From Mycobacterium sp. D16Q14 (lineage in GTDB: Bacteria; Actinomycetota; Actinomycetes; Mycobacteriales; Mycobacteriaceae), in the NCBI GenBank assembly GCA_002013415.1, contig MAEX01000001.1, positions 417,051 through 481,050 on the forward strand: DNA of 64,000 nt. The letters run 5' to 3'. Below are positions 56,096 through 63,993 of this stretch, in pieces (positions within the stretch are counted from its first letter, which is position 1; each line of letters opens with the position of its first letter). The position numbers and the translations under genes were made by a program. Below the pieces are notes generated by a model, which was not told the DNA's origin, did not search any database, and saw nothing but the letters and a program-made list of their open reading frames with translations.

Positions 56096-56500
56096 TCAGT
56101 CCTCCTTCCCGCTTCTCCACGTCGGGCACTTGCGTCGCGTGCTACTCCAGACTAACGCCAGCGCATCACAATCAAGCATCCGAGCCATGTCGTCCTGACC
56201 CACCAGATAGTGCATGTCAGGCGGCATATCGGGCACGACGCAGAATCCCAACTCCTCTAGCGTATCGGCCCAGACGGGGGCGATAGCTTTCCCTTTGAGA
56301 GGAACCGCAGCGCGCAATCGGATGATTGCCTCATCATCTGATTCGCCCTGGCGCACCATCACGCCGCTGACCGACACGCCATAACGTCCGCTAAGCCCTT
56401 GCTCCAAGTGCCTGTCGTAGGTTTTTCGCGCATTGGCACGGCACCCTTGAGCCGAGAACGGGGCGAATCGAACGATCAGCAATCGCCCCTCCACGCCCAT
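56096..56500 (-). CDS. Unknown cargo protein
   Basis: A 134-residue protein (EEAIIRLRA-type helix in ESDDEAIIRLRAAVPLKGKA, VVPDMPPDMHYLVGQDDMAR). No Shine-Dalgarno site is obvious before the ATG at 56500, so coupling to the GNAT gene 9 bases upstream is possible. No family recognised. Confidence 0.55.
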   Translation of the reverse strand: MGVEGRLLIVRFAPFSAQGCRANARKTYDRHLEQGLSGRYGVSVSGVMVRQGESDDEAIIRLRAAVPLKGKAIAPVWADTLEELGFCVVPDMPPDMHYLVGQDDMARMLDCDALALVWSSTRRKCPTWRSGKED

Positions 56501-56509
56501 ACAAACAGC

Positions 56510-56983
56510 CTAGAACTCCGTCAAGCTCGGCACCCAACCATTCGGGTACCGCACCATCTCCTCGTTACGACAACGGTCCATATCGAATCTTCGCTGCGCT
56601 AGCTCATCGGCTTTCTCAAACCCGTACCGCTTGTACCAGCTCACGAGCCGCACCGTGTTCATCACCTCCTGCGTGCCCTGCCCTTCCCCCACCACGCACA
56701 TCCACACCGGAAGTCCCTTGATGTCGGCATAACGCACCACCGCATCCAGGAGCTTCGAACCGATCCCCTTGCCTCTATCCTGCTCGTCTATCACGATGTC
56801 GTGCAGTTTCAACGACGACTCGATAGGCAGGCGGTAACGCGCCAGATGCTCCGGCAACCCACGGTCCGATGGCCTTTTCGTAAAAGAGAAGGTTTCCACC
56901 GGACGGGTGTCCCAACCGTGCACGAGCCACTTCTCATCAACACCAGTCAGCTCGGCGAAATCAGCAGGCACATCTACAGGCAT
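56510..56983 (-). CDS. GNAT-family N-acetyltransferase (cargo)
   Basis: A 157-residue acetyltransferase. The beta4-alpha3 acetyl-CoA motif is clear: LHDIVIDEQDRGKGIGSKLL (R/Q-x-x-G-x-G/A), then AVVRYADIKGLPVWMCV and the VRLVSWYKRYGFEKADEL end motif. Substrate unknown. It follows the serine protease gene in the same direction. Confidence 0.8.
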   Translation of the reverse strand: MPVDVPADFAELTGVDEKWLVHGWDTRPVETFSFTKRPSDRGLPEHLARYRLPIESSLKLHDIVIDEQDRGKGIGSKLLDAVVRYADIKGLPVWMCVVGEGQGTQEVMNTVRLVSWYKRYGFEKADELAQRRFDMDRCRNEEMVRYPNGWVPSLTEF

Positions 56984-57108
56984 AACCGCAGCGTATCGCC
57001 GCCGTCCGACAACGCCGGCTCAAATTGGTGTCCCCCACCCAACGTCCCCGCCGTGCACCGCCGCTCTGCATGGTCCATGTGCCGTTCGGAGCGAACCGCC
57101 AGCTAGCG

Positions 57109-57798
57109 CTAATCGCCGATCCATACCTTGAAGCCGTCGCCCCAGACCCCAGCCTGTTCTTTGATGAGTCGTATGACCGATCCGATGGGTTGGGCCTGGC
57201 TTCCCGCACCACCACCCAACTGTTCCTGGTTTCCGCTAGAACCCATCGCAACGAGCGTCGGCCCAGAGGTCACCCACGGACACCCCGAATCCCCCGGCAA
57301 TTGCACCATGTCGCTGTAAACGAGCGACAGGTCAGGGCGGTCGCTGTTGTACTTGACTTTCGTGATCCGACCGCGCGTCTTTCCGCTGCGCTCACCGTAT
57401 TTCGTCACCCAATCGCCCTCGTCGATGGTGCCCAGGCCCGTGAAGTACGGCTCCAAACTGAATCTCTTGTAGACGGAAAACACCGTGTATCCGCGTGCGC
57501 CAACCAGCTTGCCGTGACCGTCTGAAACGTCCTCCAACCAGGCCACGACTCTGCCGATCTCCACACCGTTCTTGGAATACACCAGCTCATCGGCCCCACC
57601 AGCGCAATGCCCGGAAGTCACCGCCAGCCGATCGCCACGTGCGTTGAATCCGAAGAATCCCAGCGAGCATGTCCCGCTAGAGAAGCTAATCGGCATTCCC
57701 ACTACCAGCAGGTTCTTGGCTTGCGCAACGGGCGGCACAACCATCCCGACCAGCACCGCCACCAACGCACCGACCACTACCCGTCGCACCGCTCGCAC
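57109..57798 (-). CDS. Secreted trypsin-like serine protease
   Basis: A 229-residue exported chymotrypsin-fold (S1) protease. Signal peptide VVVGALVAVLVGMVVPPVAQA with cleavage near 27, then SFSSGTCSLGFFGFNARG, the His motif AVTSGHC (TSGHC) and the catalytic Ser in LPGDSGCPW (GDSG). The acidic member is probably in the VSDGHGKLVG/YNSDRPDLSLV region. It resembles secreted mycobacterial proteases with paired Cys around TCS and SGHC. It heads the leftward cargo operon and is divergent from the toxin module. Confidence 0.82.
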   Translation of the reverse strand: MRAVRRVVVGALVAVLVGMVVPPVAQAKNLLVVGMPISFSSGTCSLGFFGFNARGDRLAVTSGHCAGGADELVYSKNGVEIGRVVAWLEDVSDGHGKLVGARGYTVFSVYKRFSLEPYFTGLGTIDEGDWVTKYGERSGKTRGRITKVKYNSDRPDLSLVYSDMVQLPGDSGCPWVTSGPTLVAMGSSGNQEQLGGGAGSQAQPIGSVIRLIKEQAGVWGDGFKVWIGD

Positions 57799-58101
57799 CG
57801 CCCCGACCTCCCATTTCAGCTTGGCGGGAGCCTATCCGACCGTTCTGACATCAGTGTTCACTTGTGGTCCAGTGGTGTCCCCCCACCCACCGCCAGAGCA
57901 CCGCAGCGCAGCGGCGATGCTCTGGCGGTGGGTGGGCAAGGCGCGTGACCACTCCTACCAGCGACGTTCTTGATGCCACAAACGTGGCTGGTCCTCGTGG
58001 GTGTGACAGATTGCTGGAACAGCCGACCGATCAGTGGTGTCCCCCTCACTATGGCTGTAGTCTGCCCCTGATCAGCTAACCGATACAGGGAGGAATCTAG
58101 G
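57799..58101. other. Divergent region with GGTGTCCCCC boxes
   Basis: A 303-base gap between the protease and toxin module. It holds the long hairpin (57882-57936) and two copies of CAGTGGTGTCCCCC at about 57870 and 58030. A third GGTGTCCCCCACCCA box lies at about 57027, on the other side of the protease gene. No gene is seen in the gap. Confidence 0.55.
57882..57936. repeat. 19-bp perfect inverted repeat (hairpin)
   Basis: CCCACCCACCGCCAGAGCA (57882-57900) and TGCTCTGGCGGTGGGTGGG (57918-57936) pair perfectly around a 17-base loop that has its own CCGC...GCGG stem. No T-run follows, and it lies between divergent genes, so a terminator is less likely than an operator, a recombinase site or a transcript hairpin. 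Confidence 0.7.
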
Positions 58102-58404
58102 GTGGGTGATCCGCTCAAGCTCGATTTAGAGGCTCTGGGCCGCTTGCGCCCGCAGATCGAATCCTTGGTGGACAAGATCAACTCGGAGACGCCCGCCCCC
58201 AGTGCGAGCACAGGCGCTGATCCGGCGCTGGCCGCTTTGCATGATCTGTCGGGCCGCACCCTGCCGAACGTGCAGAAGATCGTGACCGGGTTCATGGGCA
58301 ACTTCGCCGAGGTCGAGGAAGCAGGTCGGCGCGGGTTCATCGCCACCGAGGAGCACGGCGCGGCACTGTTTCGCCTCATGCCTGACCTGCACCGCCAGGC
58401 ATAG
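58102..58404 (+). CDS. EspC/WXG100-like partner of the toxin
   Basis: A 100-residue helical protein (LDLEALGRLRPQIESLVDKI, TLPNVQKIVTGFMGNFAEVE) of the T7SS substrate type that pairs with long toxins. GGGAGGAATCTAGG stands before the GTG at 58102. It begins the module toxin-partner, toxin, immunity, as in T7SS polymorphic-toxin loci. The W-x-G turn is not conserved. Confidence 0.65.
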   Translation: MGDPLKLDLEALGRLRPQIESLVDKINSETPAPSASTGADPALAALHDLSGRTLPNVQKIVTGFMGNFAEVEEAGRRGFIATEEHGAALFRLMPDLHRQA

Positions 58405-58419
58405 CCAAGGGGTGCTGGG

Positions 58420-60756
58420 GTGGGGCCTACTGCGTCGCTGATGCTCGCGACCGATGTGAACTCGTACCGGGAAGCGCTGGACCCCGCCGCCAAGCTGATG
58501 GCGCGCCTCGAAGACCACACCCACGACTTCAAGGGCTACGTCGAGCGTCCGGGCGGCTCAACGTGGAGCGGCCTGTGGGCCACGGCTTCCCAAGACAAAG
58601 CTGATGGTGCGTGGCGCACTGTCGTGCACGCCCGCGACGCGATGGACGAGTCGGCTCGGGCGATGCTCAACACCATCGACTACGACATCATCCCGCCGCT
58701 CAACAACGGCAAAGCGATCTTGAACAACGTCCACGGCCAACCAGGTATCACCGTCAATGACGCCGAGTGCACGCTCAGTTACACCCCGCCCGAGGGGATG
58801 AGCAAGGAGACGGCGGACAAGAACGCCAAGATCGTCGCGGACGCTTCGCGTGAGTTGAAGGACTCGGCCACCAAGTGGTGGGCGGGCGTGGAGAAGCTCA
58901 AAGGCCAGGCCGACGCATCCGGAAACAAGGTGGCCGGTGAATTCAACTTGGCCGCTGCGATGTTCAACGTCAACAAGGCTGTTGCAGACACCAAACCCAA
59001 AGACGTTCCCGCCGCCGCAGCGCAGGACGACAACTTCTACAAGGACTGGTACCCCAAGGCCCACACCCCGGCCAGCACCGAAGCCGCTGCCGCGACCGCC
59101 CCAGCCAATCCGAACGCCCCCGTCCTGGGGCCACCCACCCCAGAGAAATCCGTTGACCCCAGCAAGTTGGGCACCATCGGCGGCACCGTCGATTACCTCA
59201 ACAAGAACGCCACGCCCCCAACCCCGCCGAAGCCCGAACCTCCCAAGAAAGGCTTCCTGGATGGCTGGGTTGACGCCGCCAAACAGAAGGCCGAAGGGAT
59301 CGTTGAACACGTCGGTGATCTGACAGGTTTGCACGGCGCGGACAAGGCCAAGGACGCTTGGGTTGATGTCGGTATCGGAGCAGCCAAAGACGCACTCAAA
59401 CAAGCGATTCCCGGTGCTGACACGCCCTCGGCACTCGATCAAACCATTGACGCCTACAACAAGGCCGAGTACGCCAAGGCGCACGGCGGTTCGGCGGCGT
59501 CGTTGGCAGGTGCGGGATTCTTCGATATGCAGGCCAAAAGCGCCGAAGCCACCGCCGCCATCGCCACGGGCGGCACCGGGCGCTTACTGGAACGTGGGAT
59601 TGTGGAAGGTGCGCTCGGAGCCGAAGGCCGAGCCGCCCTGCACGAGGGCATACCCACCCTCGACAACACCGTCAGTCACACCGTCAAAGGCTTCCTGAAC
59701 GACGCCCTTCACCCCGAAACCCCCGCAGCACCCCATGTCGAGGCACCCGCAGTACCGCATGTCGAGACCCCTGCCGTACCCCACGCCGAGGCACCAGCCG
59801 CGCCGCACGCTGAGGTTCCCACGGCAACACATCCCGAGGCACCAGCGGTGCCGCACCACGAAACCCCCGCCGAACCAGCCCCACGATCCGAGACCCCTGC
59901 GACACCACACACGCCGCAACCCGTTGAACACACGTCGCCTGGCGCTGGACATGCTGAAACGAATTCCGCGCCCGTTGAACACAATCCAACATCACCGCCA
60001 GCCGTCACGGAGCACCACCCCTGGAGCGATGGCGCGGGAAGTGGCGCTCCGGCCATCGGTGACCACAGTCCTGTCGGCGGTGATCACCACCCCAACGGAC
60101 CCGTGGCCGATCATGGCGGCGCACCACTTCGCAGCGCCGACGACATCCTGCACGAAGCCCGCGAATCCCACCGCGCCGAACGCGATCAAATGGATTGGGA
60201 CAGAGGCGAACAGAACCTCCAAGACCTCGCCACCCATCACGGAGTGTCTGTCGATGAGCTACCCCGAACACCCCAATACGATGTTGATTCCCCGTCATAT
60301 ACCGACAAGCATGAGGCGAACCACTCCGCTGAGATTGACCGTCATGCCCAGCTGTGGGAACACGGCCTCAACACCCAGAGCGTCCAACAAGTCCTTGACC
60401 ACATGGAAGCTGCGCGGCCACCCAGCACCGAAATCCGAAACGACCTGCGGGAAGGACTCTATGACTACGGCGTCGAAGACTTAATAGACGCGGGATACAG
60501 TGCTTCCGACGCCAAGCGCCTCGCCCGCGACTATGCAGATGCGCAGTTCCCGGCAGGATCGGGCCTCATTCCGCAACCAGTGATCCACAACCCGGACATC
60601 AAATTCGGGGGCTATACCAATGGCCTGACTTATGGTGACTGGCAAGTCAACAACGCGCTTGGTAACTTGACCAAACAGGAGAGCGATGCCTTCAAAGCAT
60701 GGCTCAAAACCCAAGACCCGAATGCCATCGTGAACATCAGACTCGGTAGGGAGTGA
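58420..60756 (+). CDS. T7SS polymorphic toxin with Ntox15/Tde-like DNase domain
   Basis: A 778-residue toxin. Residues 1-180 form a long WXG100-like export domain with W-S-G in GSTWSGLWATAS (near 49). Residues about 230-430 are a linker/helical middle. Residues about 430-560 hold repeats of the form APxxPHxExP. The C-terminal domain (about 580-778) ends with PVIHNPDIKFGGYTNGL and GDWQVNNALGNL. His723 and Asp726 (HNPD) fit the HxxD active site of Ntox15/Toxin_43 (Tde) DNases, and the GGY...GD.xVN..LG pattern fits that family. The stop overlaps the immunity start (GTGA). Nuclease activity is inferred from motifs. Confidence 0.75.
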   Translation: MGPTASLMLATDVNSYREALDPAAKLMARLEDHTHDFKGYVERPGGSTWSGLWATASQDKADGAWRTVVHARDAMDESARAMLNTIDYDIIPPLNNGKAILNNVHGQPGITVNDAECTLSYTPPEGMSKETADKNAKIVADASRELKDSATKWWAGVEKLKGQADASGNKVAGEFNLAAAMFNVNKAVADTKPKDVPAAAAQDDNFYKDWYPKAHTPASTEAAAATAPANPNAPVLGPPTPEKSVDPSKLGTIGGTVDYLNKNATPPTPPKPEPPKKGFLDGWVDAAKQKAEGIVEHVGDLTGLHGADKAKDAWVDVGIGAAKDALKQAIPGADTPSALDQTIDAYNKAEYAKAHGGSAASLAGAGFFDMQAKSAEATAAIATGGTGRLLERGIVEGALGAEGRAALHEGIPTLDNTVSHTVKGFLNDALHPETPAAPHVEAPAVPHVETPAVPHAEAPAAPHAEVPTATHPEAPAVPHHETPAEPAPRSETPATPHTPQPVEHTSPGAGHAETNSAPVEHNPTSPPAVTEHHPWSDGAGSGAPAIGDHSPVGGDHHPNGPVADHGGAPLRSADDILHEARESHRAERDQMDWDRGEQNLQDLATHHGVSVDELPRTPQYDVDSPSYTDKHEANHSAEIDRHAQLWEHGLNTQSVQQVLDHMEAARPPSTEIRNDLREGLYDYGVEDLIDAGYSASDAKRLARDYADAQFPAGSGLIPQPVIHNPDIKFGGYTNGLTYGDWQVNNALGNLTKQESDAFKAWLKTQDPNAIVNIRLGRE

Positions 60757-61406
60757 AGGTGCCGGACGAATACTTCGAGTGCTTCCTCGAAGAGCTGCCC
60801 TTCTCCATCCCCGGTCCGGCGTGCACTGACGAACACGTGCACGCATACAGCGGGCTCGTTCCTGACTGTCTGATCTCGTACTGGCAGGAGTTTGGCTTCT
60901 CCGGATTCGGCAACGGCGCGGCTTGGCTCGTAGACCCCAATGCGTGGAAGGTCACCACCAACGAAGTCTTGCTCGACACAATCCGGCACCCCAAGTTGGA
61001 TGAAGGGGCGCAGTACATTCCGTTTATCCGCAGCGCTTTCGGGAAAGTTTGGTTCTGGACTCCCGGCTACGGCATATCGGTCAGCGTAGAGCCAGCGCGG
61101 GGCATCATGTTTCTTAAGCCGCCAGCGAGGAAGTCAACCCCGAGTGGGCTACAGCGTTCGATGGAAGCGTTCTTCACTGCTGCTGACAAGGAGCGGTTCG
61201 AGTTCTTCGATAACGATGAAGCACCTATGTTTGATCGGGTATACGAGCATCTGGGACCGTTGCAATTCGATGAGGTTTACGGGTTCGCGCCGGGGCTGCG
61301 GATGGGCGGCACATCAACCGTGGAGAGCACGCACCTATTCCAGATAGATGTTCACATGGCGTTCCTCCGCACGGCAATCGGAGACGACTGGTACGTGACC
61401 GGCTAA
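60753..61406 (+). CDS. GAD-like/DUF1851 immunity protein (Tdi-like)
   Basis: A 217-residue cytosolic protein. The N-terminal half (GLVPDCLISYWQEFGFSGFG, GAAWLVDPNAWKV) fits the GAD-like domain. The C-terminal half (FDRVYEHLGPLQFDEVYGFA, HLFQIDVHMAFLRTAIGDDW) fits DUF1851/T6SS_Tdi1_C, the two domains of Tdi immunity proteins that neutralise Tde DNases in Agrobacterium. The GTG at 60753 lies in the toxin stop (GTGA overlap), so immunity is made together with the toxin. This strongly supports the Tde-like assignment of the toxin domain. Confidence 0.8.
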   Translation: MKVPDEYFECFLEELPFSIPGPACTDEHVHAYSGLVPDCLISYWQEFGFSGFGNGAAWLVDPNAWKVTTNEVLLDTIRHPKLDEGAQYIPFIRSAFGKVWFWTPGYGISVSVEPARGIMFLKPPARKSTPSGLQRSMEAFFTAADKERFEFFDNDEAPMFDRVYEHLGPLQFDEVYGFAPGLRMGGTSTVESTHLFQIDVHMAFLRTAIGDDWYVTG

Positions 61407-61409
61407 GCG

Positions 61410-61751
61410 CTACCCGGCACGCTCGCACCCACAATCCACTGACCGTTCTCCTGCCGACCCACACTTGAAACACACCACATACCAAGCAATCTCAGATCGC
61501 TCAGCATCCCCCAGGGTCCCAAGCCATCGAGTCCATTCGGCCACCTGCTCGACGGGAATCACGTGAACCTGCGGGTCAGGGTGGTAGTCCCACCCGCCGT
61601 CCAGTTCGGCGTCAGCACCGTCGTCCTCGTGTATCTCGACGCCCTCGGGAGCCCACCGCATCGAATCCGTCCACGGATAAGCCCAATCGTCCAGACTCTC
61701 GTCATCAGGCTCATCGAGCAGGCCGTCAATGCGAGAGATCAGCTCATCCAC
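61410..61751 (-). CDS. Small acidic element protein
   Basis: A 113-residue acidic protein (GLLDEPDDESLDDWAYPWTD, VEIHEDDGADAELDGGWDYH) ending with a Cys-rich tail (VCFKCGSAGERSVDCGC) that could bind zinc. It ends 3 bases from the convergent immunity gene. Last gene of the small leftward unit that includes the serine recombinase. No family recognised. Confidence 0.6.
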   Translation of the reverse strand: MDELISRIDGLLDEPDDESLDDWAYPWTDSMRWAPEGVEIHEDDGADAELDGGWDYHPDPQVHVIPVEQVAEWTRWLGTLGDAERSEIAWYVVCFKCGSAGERSVDCGCERAG

Positions 61752-61765
61752 GAGTCACCAGAATG

Positions 61766-62083
61766 TCAGCATTTGCGGTCTGCGGAGTGGTCTCGCAGCT
61801 GGTAGTCGAGCTTGTGTTCCAACTGGCCCGTCTCAGTCCTGACTATCTCACCGCGCTCGATAGCCTCAGTAAGCAGCGCATCCAGAAGGCTGGCAGGGGC
61901 GTTGTACCCCTCAACGACGCCGAACTCGACGGCAAAGTCGGCAAGCTGATCCACGACAACGCGATCGATCTGAATCGAACTCGCGGTCCTGGGCTTCACG
62001 ATGCCCCCACCTGTCACATAGTGCGCGGTGTACGCACGGACAAGCAGGTGACGCAACCGATCCGTCGCCGTCACCTCCGTCAC
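61766..62083 (-). CDS. Small protein coupled to the recombinase
   Basis: A 105-residue protein. The ATG at 62083 overlaps the recombinase stop (ATGA). The middle (SSIQIDRVVVDQLADFAVEF) has a beta-strand-then-helix look compatible with a ribbon-helix-helix DNA-binding fold, but this is weak. Otherwise no family recognised. Confidence 0.55.
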   Translation of the reverse strand: MTEVTATDRLRHLLVRAYTAHYVTGGGIVKPRTASSIQIDRVVVDQLADFAVEFGVVEGYNAPASLLDALLTEAIERGEIVRTETGQLEHKLDYQLRDHSADRKC

Positions 62084-62631
62084 GACGATCCCAACATGCG
62101 ATACAACGTGCTCCGTCCGACTCCCAGTGTCCGAGCGACATCACCCACCCGATGGCCAGCCGAGACCAACGTCCGGGCATGCTCGACTTGCCCAGCGCTC
62201 ATCGCCACCGGTCGCCCAATCTTGGCTCCCCGCAACCGAGCAGCGGACAGACCTGCTTGAGTCCGCTCGATAATGAGTGAGCGCTCGAATTCGGCCAGCG
62301 CACCGAACACCGACAGCACGAGCCGCCCGCTGGCCGAGCTGGTGTCGATAGCCTCGGTCAAGCTGCGTAGATGAATGCCCCTGTTGGACAGGGACTCCAC
62401 CAACTCCAGCAGGTTCCTGAGAGAGCGGGCCAGACGGTCGAGCCGCCACACGACGAGCGTGTCACCGGCACGCGACATCGCCAGGCACTTGTCGAGTTCG
62501 GGCCTACTCGACATCGAGCCACTCACACCCTCGTCGGTGAACACCTGCTCGACGCCAGCGGCATTGAGTGCGTCGAGCTGGAGGTCGGTGGACTGCTCGA
62601 CGGTCGATACCCGCGCGTAGCCGATCAGCAT
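62080..62631 (-). CDS. Small serine recombinase (resolvase/invertase)
   Basis: A 183-residue serine recombinase. Catalytic N-terminus MLIGYARVSTVEQSTDLQLD (Ser9), GVSGSMSSRPELDKC, LVVWRLDRLARSLRNL, FGALAEFERSLIIERTQAGL, and a C-terminal Hin-type HTH (VGDVARTLGVGRSTLYRMLG). The ATG at 62631 has GGAGGGTTCTGGGAC upstream; the longer frame is not used. It may resolve element dimers or invert DNA. It is too small to be a large-serine integrase of the element. Confidence 0.87.
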   Translation of the reverse strand: MLIGYARVSTVEQSTDLQLDALNAAGVEQVFTDEGVSGSMSSRPELDKCLAMSRAGDTLVVWRLDRLARSLRNLLELVESLSNRGIHLRSLTEAIDTSSASGRLVLSVFGALAEFERSLIIERTQAGLSAARLRGAKIGRPVAMSAGQVEHARTLVSAGHRVGDVARTLGVGRSTLYRMLGSS

Positions 62632-62837
62632 GTCCCAGAACCCTCCGAGAGGCGAGATAAGGGAATCCCTTTGTGGGACAAAGTTTCGGGACGATAAATG
62701 TTGAGGTCGGCGTAACACGGTGTCTCGGAGTCGAGTCGTCCTGCAACCGAACGATTCTGGGACTGACTCAGACGGGCGTACAAGCCGACCAGCATCAGTC
62801 GCTCATCGGGACTCAATGAGGCTTCCGAATCAAGCAT
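62625..62837 (-). CDS. 70-residue protein upstream of recombinase
   Basis: Begins MLDSEASLSPDERLMLVGLY. The ATG at 62837 overlaps the stop of the previous small gene, and the stop overlaps the recombinase start by 7 bases, so the chain of genes is translationally coupled. No family recognised; coding potential rests on coupling. Confidence 0.5.
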   Translation of the reverse strand: MLDSEASLSPDERLMLVGLYARLSQSQNRSVAGRLDSETPCYADLNIYRPETLSHKGIPLSRLSEGSGTC

Positions 62838-63009
62838 CGGACTCGACCGCCTCAACGAACTTGTTCACCAGACGAGCCCACACCCAACGGAGTTCGCCCA
62901 CGGCGGCAGCGGTGCATCGTTCGGCGTCGGGGCCGACGAGACGGTTGGGTTCATCGAGCAGGTCGGCCAGGGCCATGAGATGAGTTCGAACGGTTGGTGT
63001 TTCGGGCAT
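62830..63009 (-). CDS. 59-residue protein, first gene of coupled unit
   Basis: Begins MPETPTVRTHLMALADLLDE and continues with AERCTAAAVGELRWVWARLV to the stop at 62830. It overlaps the next gene by 8 bases. Helical; no family recognised. Not covered by typical length cut-offs, and supported mainly by the tight overlap. Confidence 0.5.
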   Translation of the reverse strand: MPETPTVRTHLMALADLLDEPNRLVGPDAERCTAAAVGELRWVWARLVNKFVEAVESDA

Positions 63010-63072
63010 GACTCGACGCTAGAGCGACTCGGCGACAAAGGGAAAGTTGGGAGTGTGCACGTCCCCCGCACG

Positions 63073-63993
63073 CTAATTGGACCCTTCGGCCTTAGGTCCG
63101 AAAGGACGGCTCTTAGACGTGATTTCATCTTTGACGTAGCCAAGTAGCTCGGCGGCTGTCGGCTCACGCCCTAGCCGCTCACGCAGCACCGACGGTCCCT
63201 CAACGAAGCCAAACATCATGACCTGATTTTGGTGCGTACGGGCGTGCGCGTCATTGAACTTGTCACGAGGCCCTATCGGCTCATAGCCGTCAGGCACTCC
63301 CAGTGCAATGATGCGCAACAACTCGATAGCCAGCAGGATACGGTCGCCGTGCTCGAACATCTCCATGAAACCAAAGTCCCCGTACAACGGGAAAGGCTCA
63401 TCAAGCGGGTCCGGTCCGCGCGTACTCAGCCTCTGCCCTGGATTCACATGGAGAGACTCGCTGTGCGCCTTGTAGTCGATGGGCTCGAAGTCGTCGTTCG
63501 AGAATGGCTCAACCCCGCACTCCTGCAACCGCTCCCGAACGCGCACGGGCACGTACTTCCGCTTCCGCAGCTTCTCGTCGGAATGCAGCCATTCGTCGGA
63601 GTTACCTCTATTAGCTGCAAAGTCCATCAACAGACACTCGATCTCCATCACGTCGCGCATGGCGTCAGCCGCCACACCCTGATAGCCCGAAAGTGTTGCT
63701 TCCAACGCTGTCTTGTAGTCGGCGTGCACACGCTCTATCAGGAAGCCAATCCCCGATAAGGACGGGATCTCGGCGTACGCGGCAACAGCCGCTTCCAAAT
63801 AGGCAAAAAGCTGTTCGAGACCGCGAAGCCGGGCACCATCCAGGTACGCCGCAAGGCGCTCAGTGCGACGACGCTCCGCCAACACCAACGCTTGCGCCAA
63901 TAGCGGTCTCGACTTCGACAAGGTAGCGAGCGAATCAGCATAAGTAGGAACATCAGACACCAGCACAACGTAGTGGCGGATATCTCGAAACAC
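63073..63993 (-). CDS. Unknown helical protein, possibly DUF5677/HEPN-like (possibly partial)
   Basis: At least 306 residues; the visible start at 63993 is 7 bases from the window edge, so it may extend further. The long helices (LAQALVLAERRRTERLAAYL; ATLSGYQGVAADAMRDVMEI; FGFMEMFEHGDRILLAIELL) are reminiscent of DUF5677/HEPN-type proteins, a fold seen in abortive-infection and toxin systems, but no Rx4-6H motif was identified, so this is a weak guess. Ends with KSRPFGPKAEGSN. Confidence 0.45.
   Translation of the reverse strand: MFRDIRHYVVLVSDVPTYADSLATLSKSRPLLAQALVLAERRRTERLAAYLDGARLRGLEQLFAYLEAAVAAYAEIPSLSGIGFLIERVHADYKTALEATLSGYQGVAADAMRDVMEIECLLMDFAANRGNSDEWLHSDEKLRKRKYVPVRVRERLQECGVEPFSNDDFEPIDYKAHSESLHVNPGQRLSTRGPDPLDEPFPLYGDFGFMEMFEHGDRILLAIELLRIIALGVPDGYEPIGPRDKFNDAHARTHQNQVMMFGFVEGPSVLRERLGREPTAAELLGYVKDEITSKSRPFGPKAEGSN

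Noticed and set aside
62080..62631. Serine recombinase as the element integrase
   Set aside because: It is of resolvase/invertase size, and integration into a tRNA 3' end is typical of tyrosine integrases.
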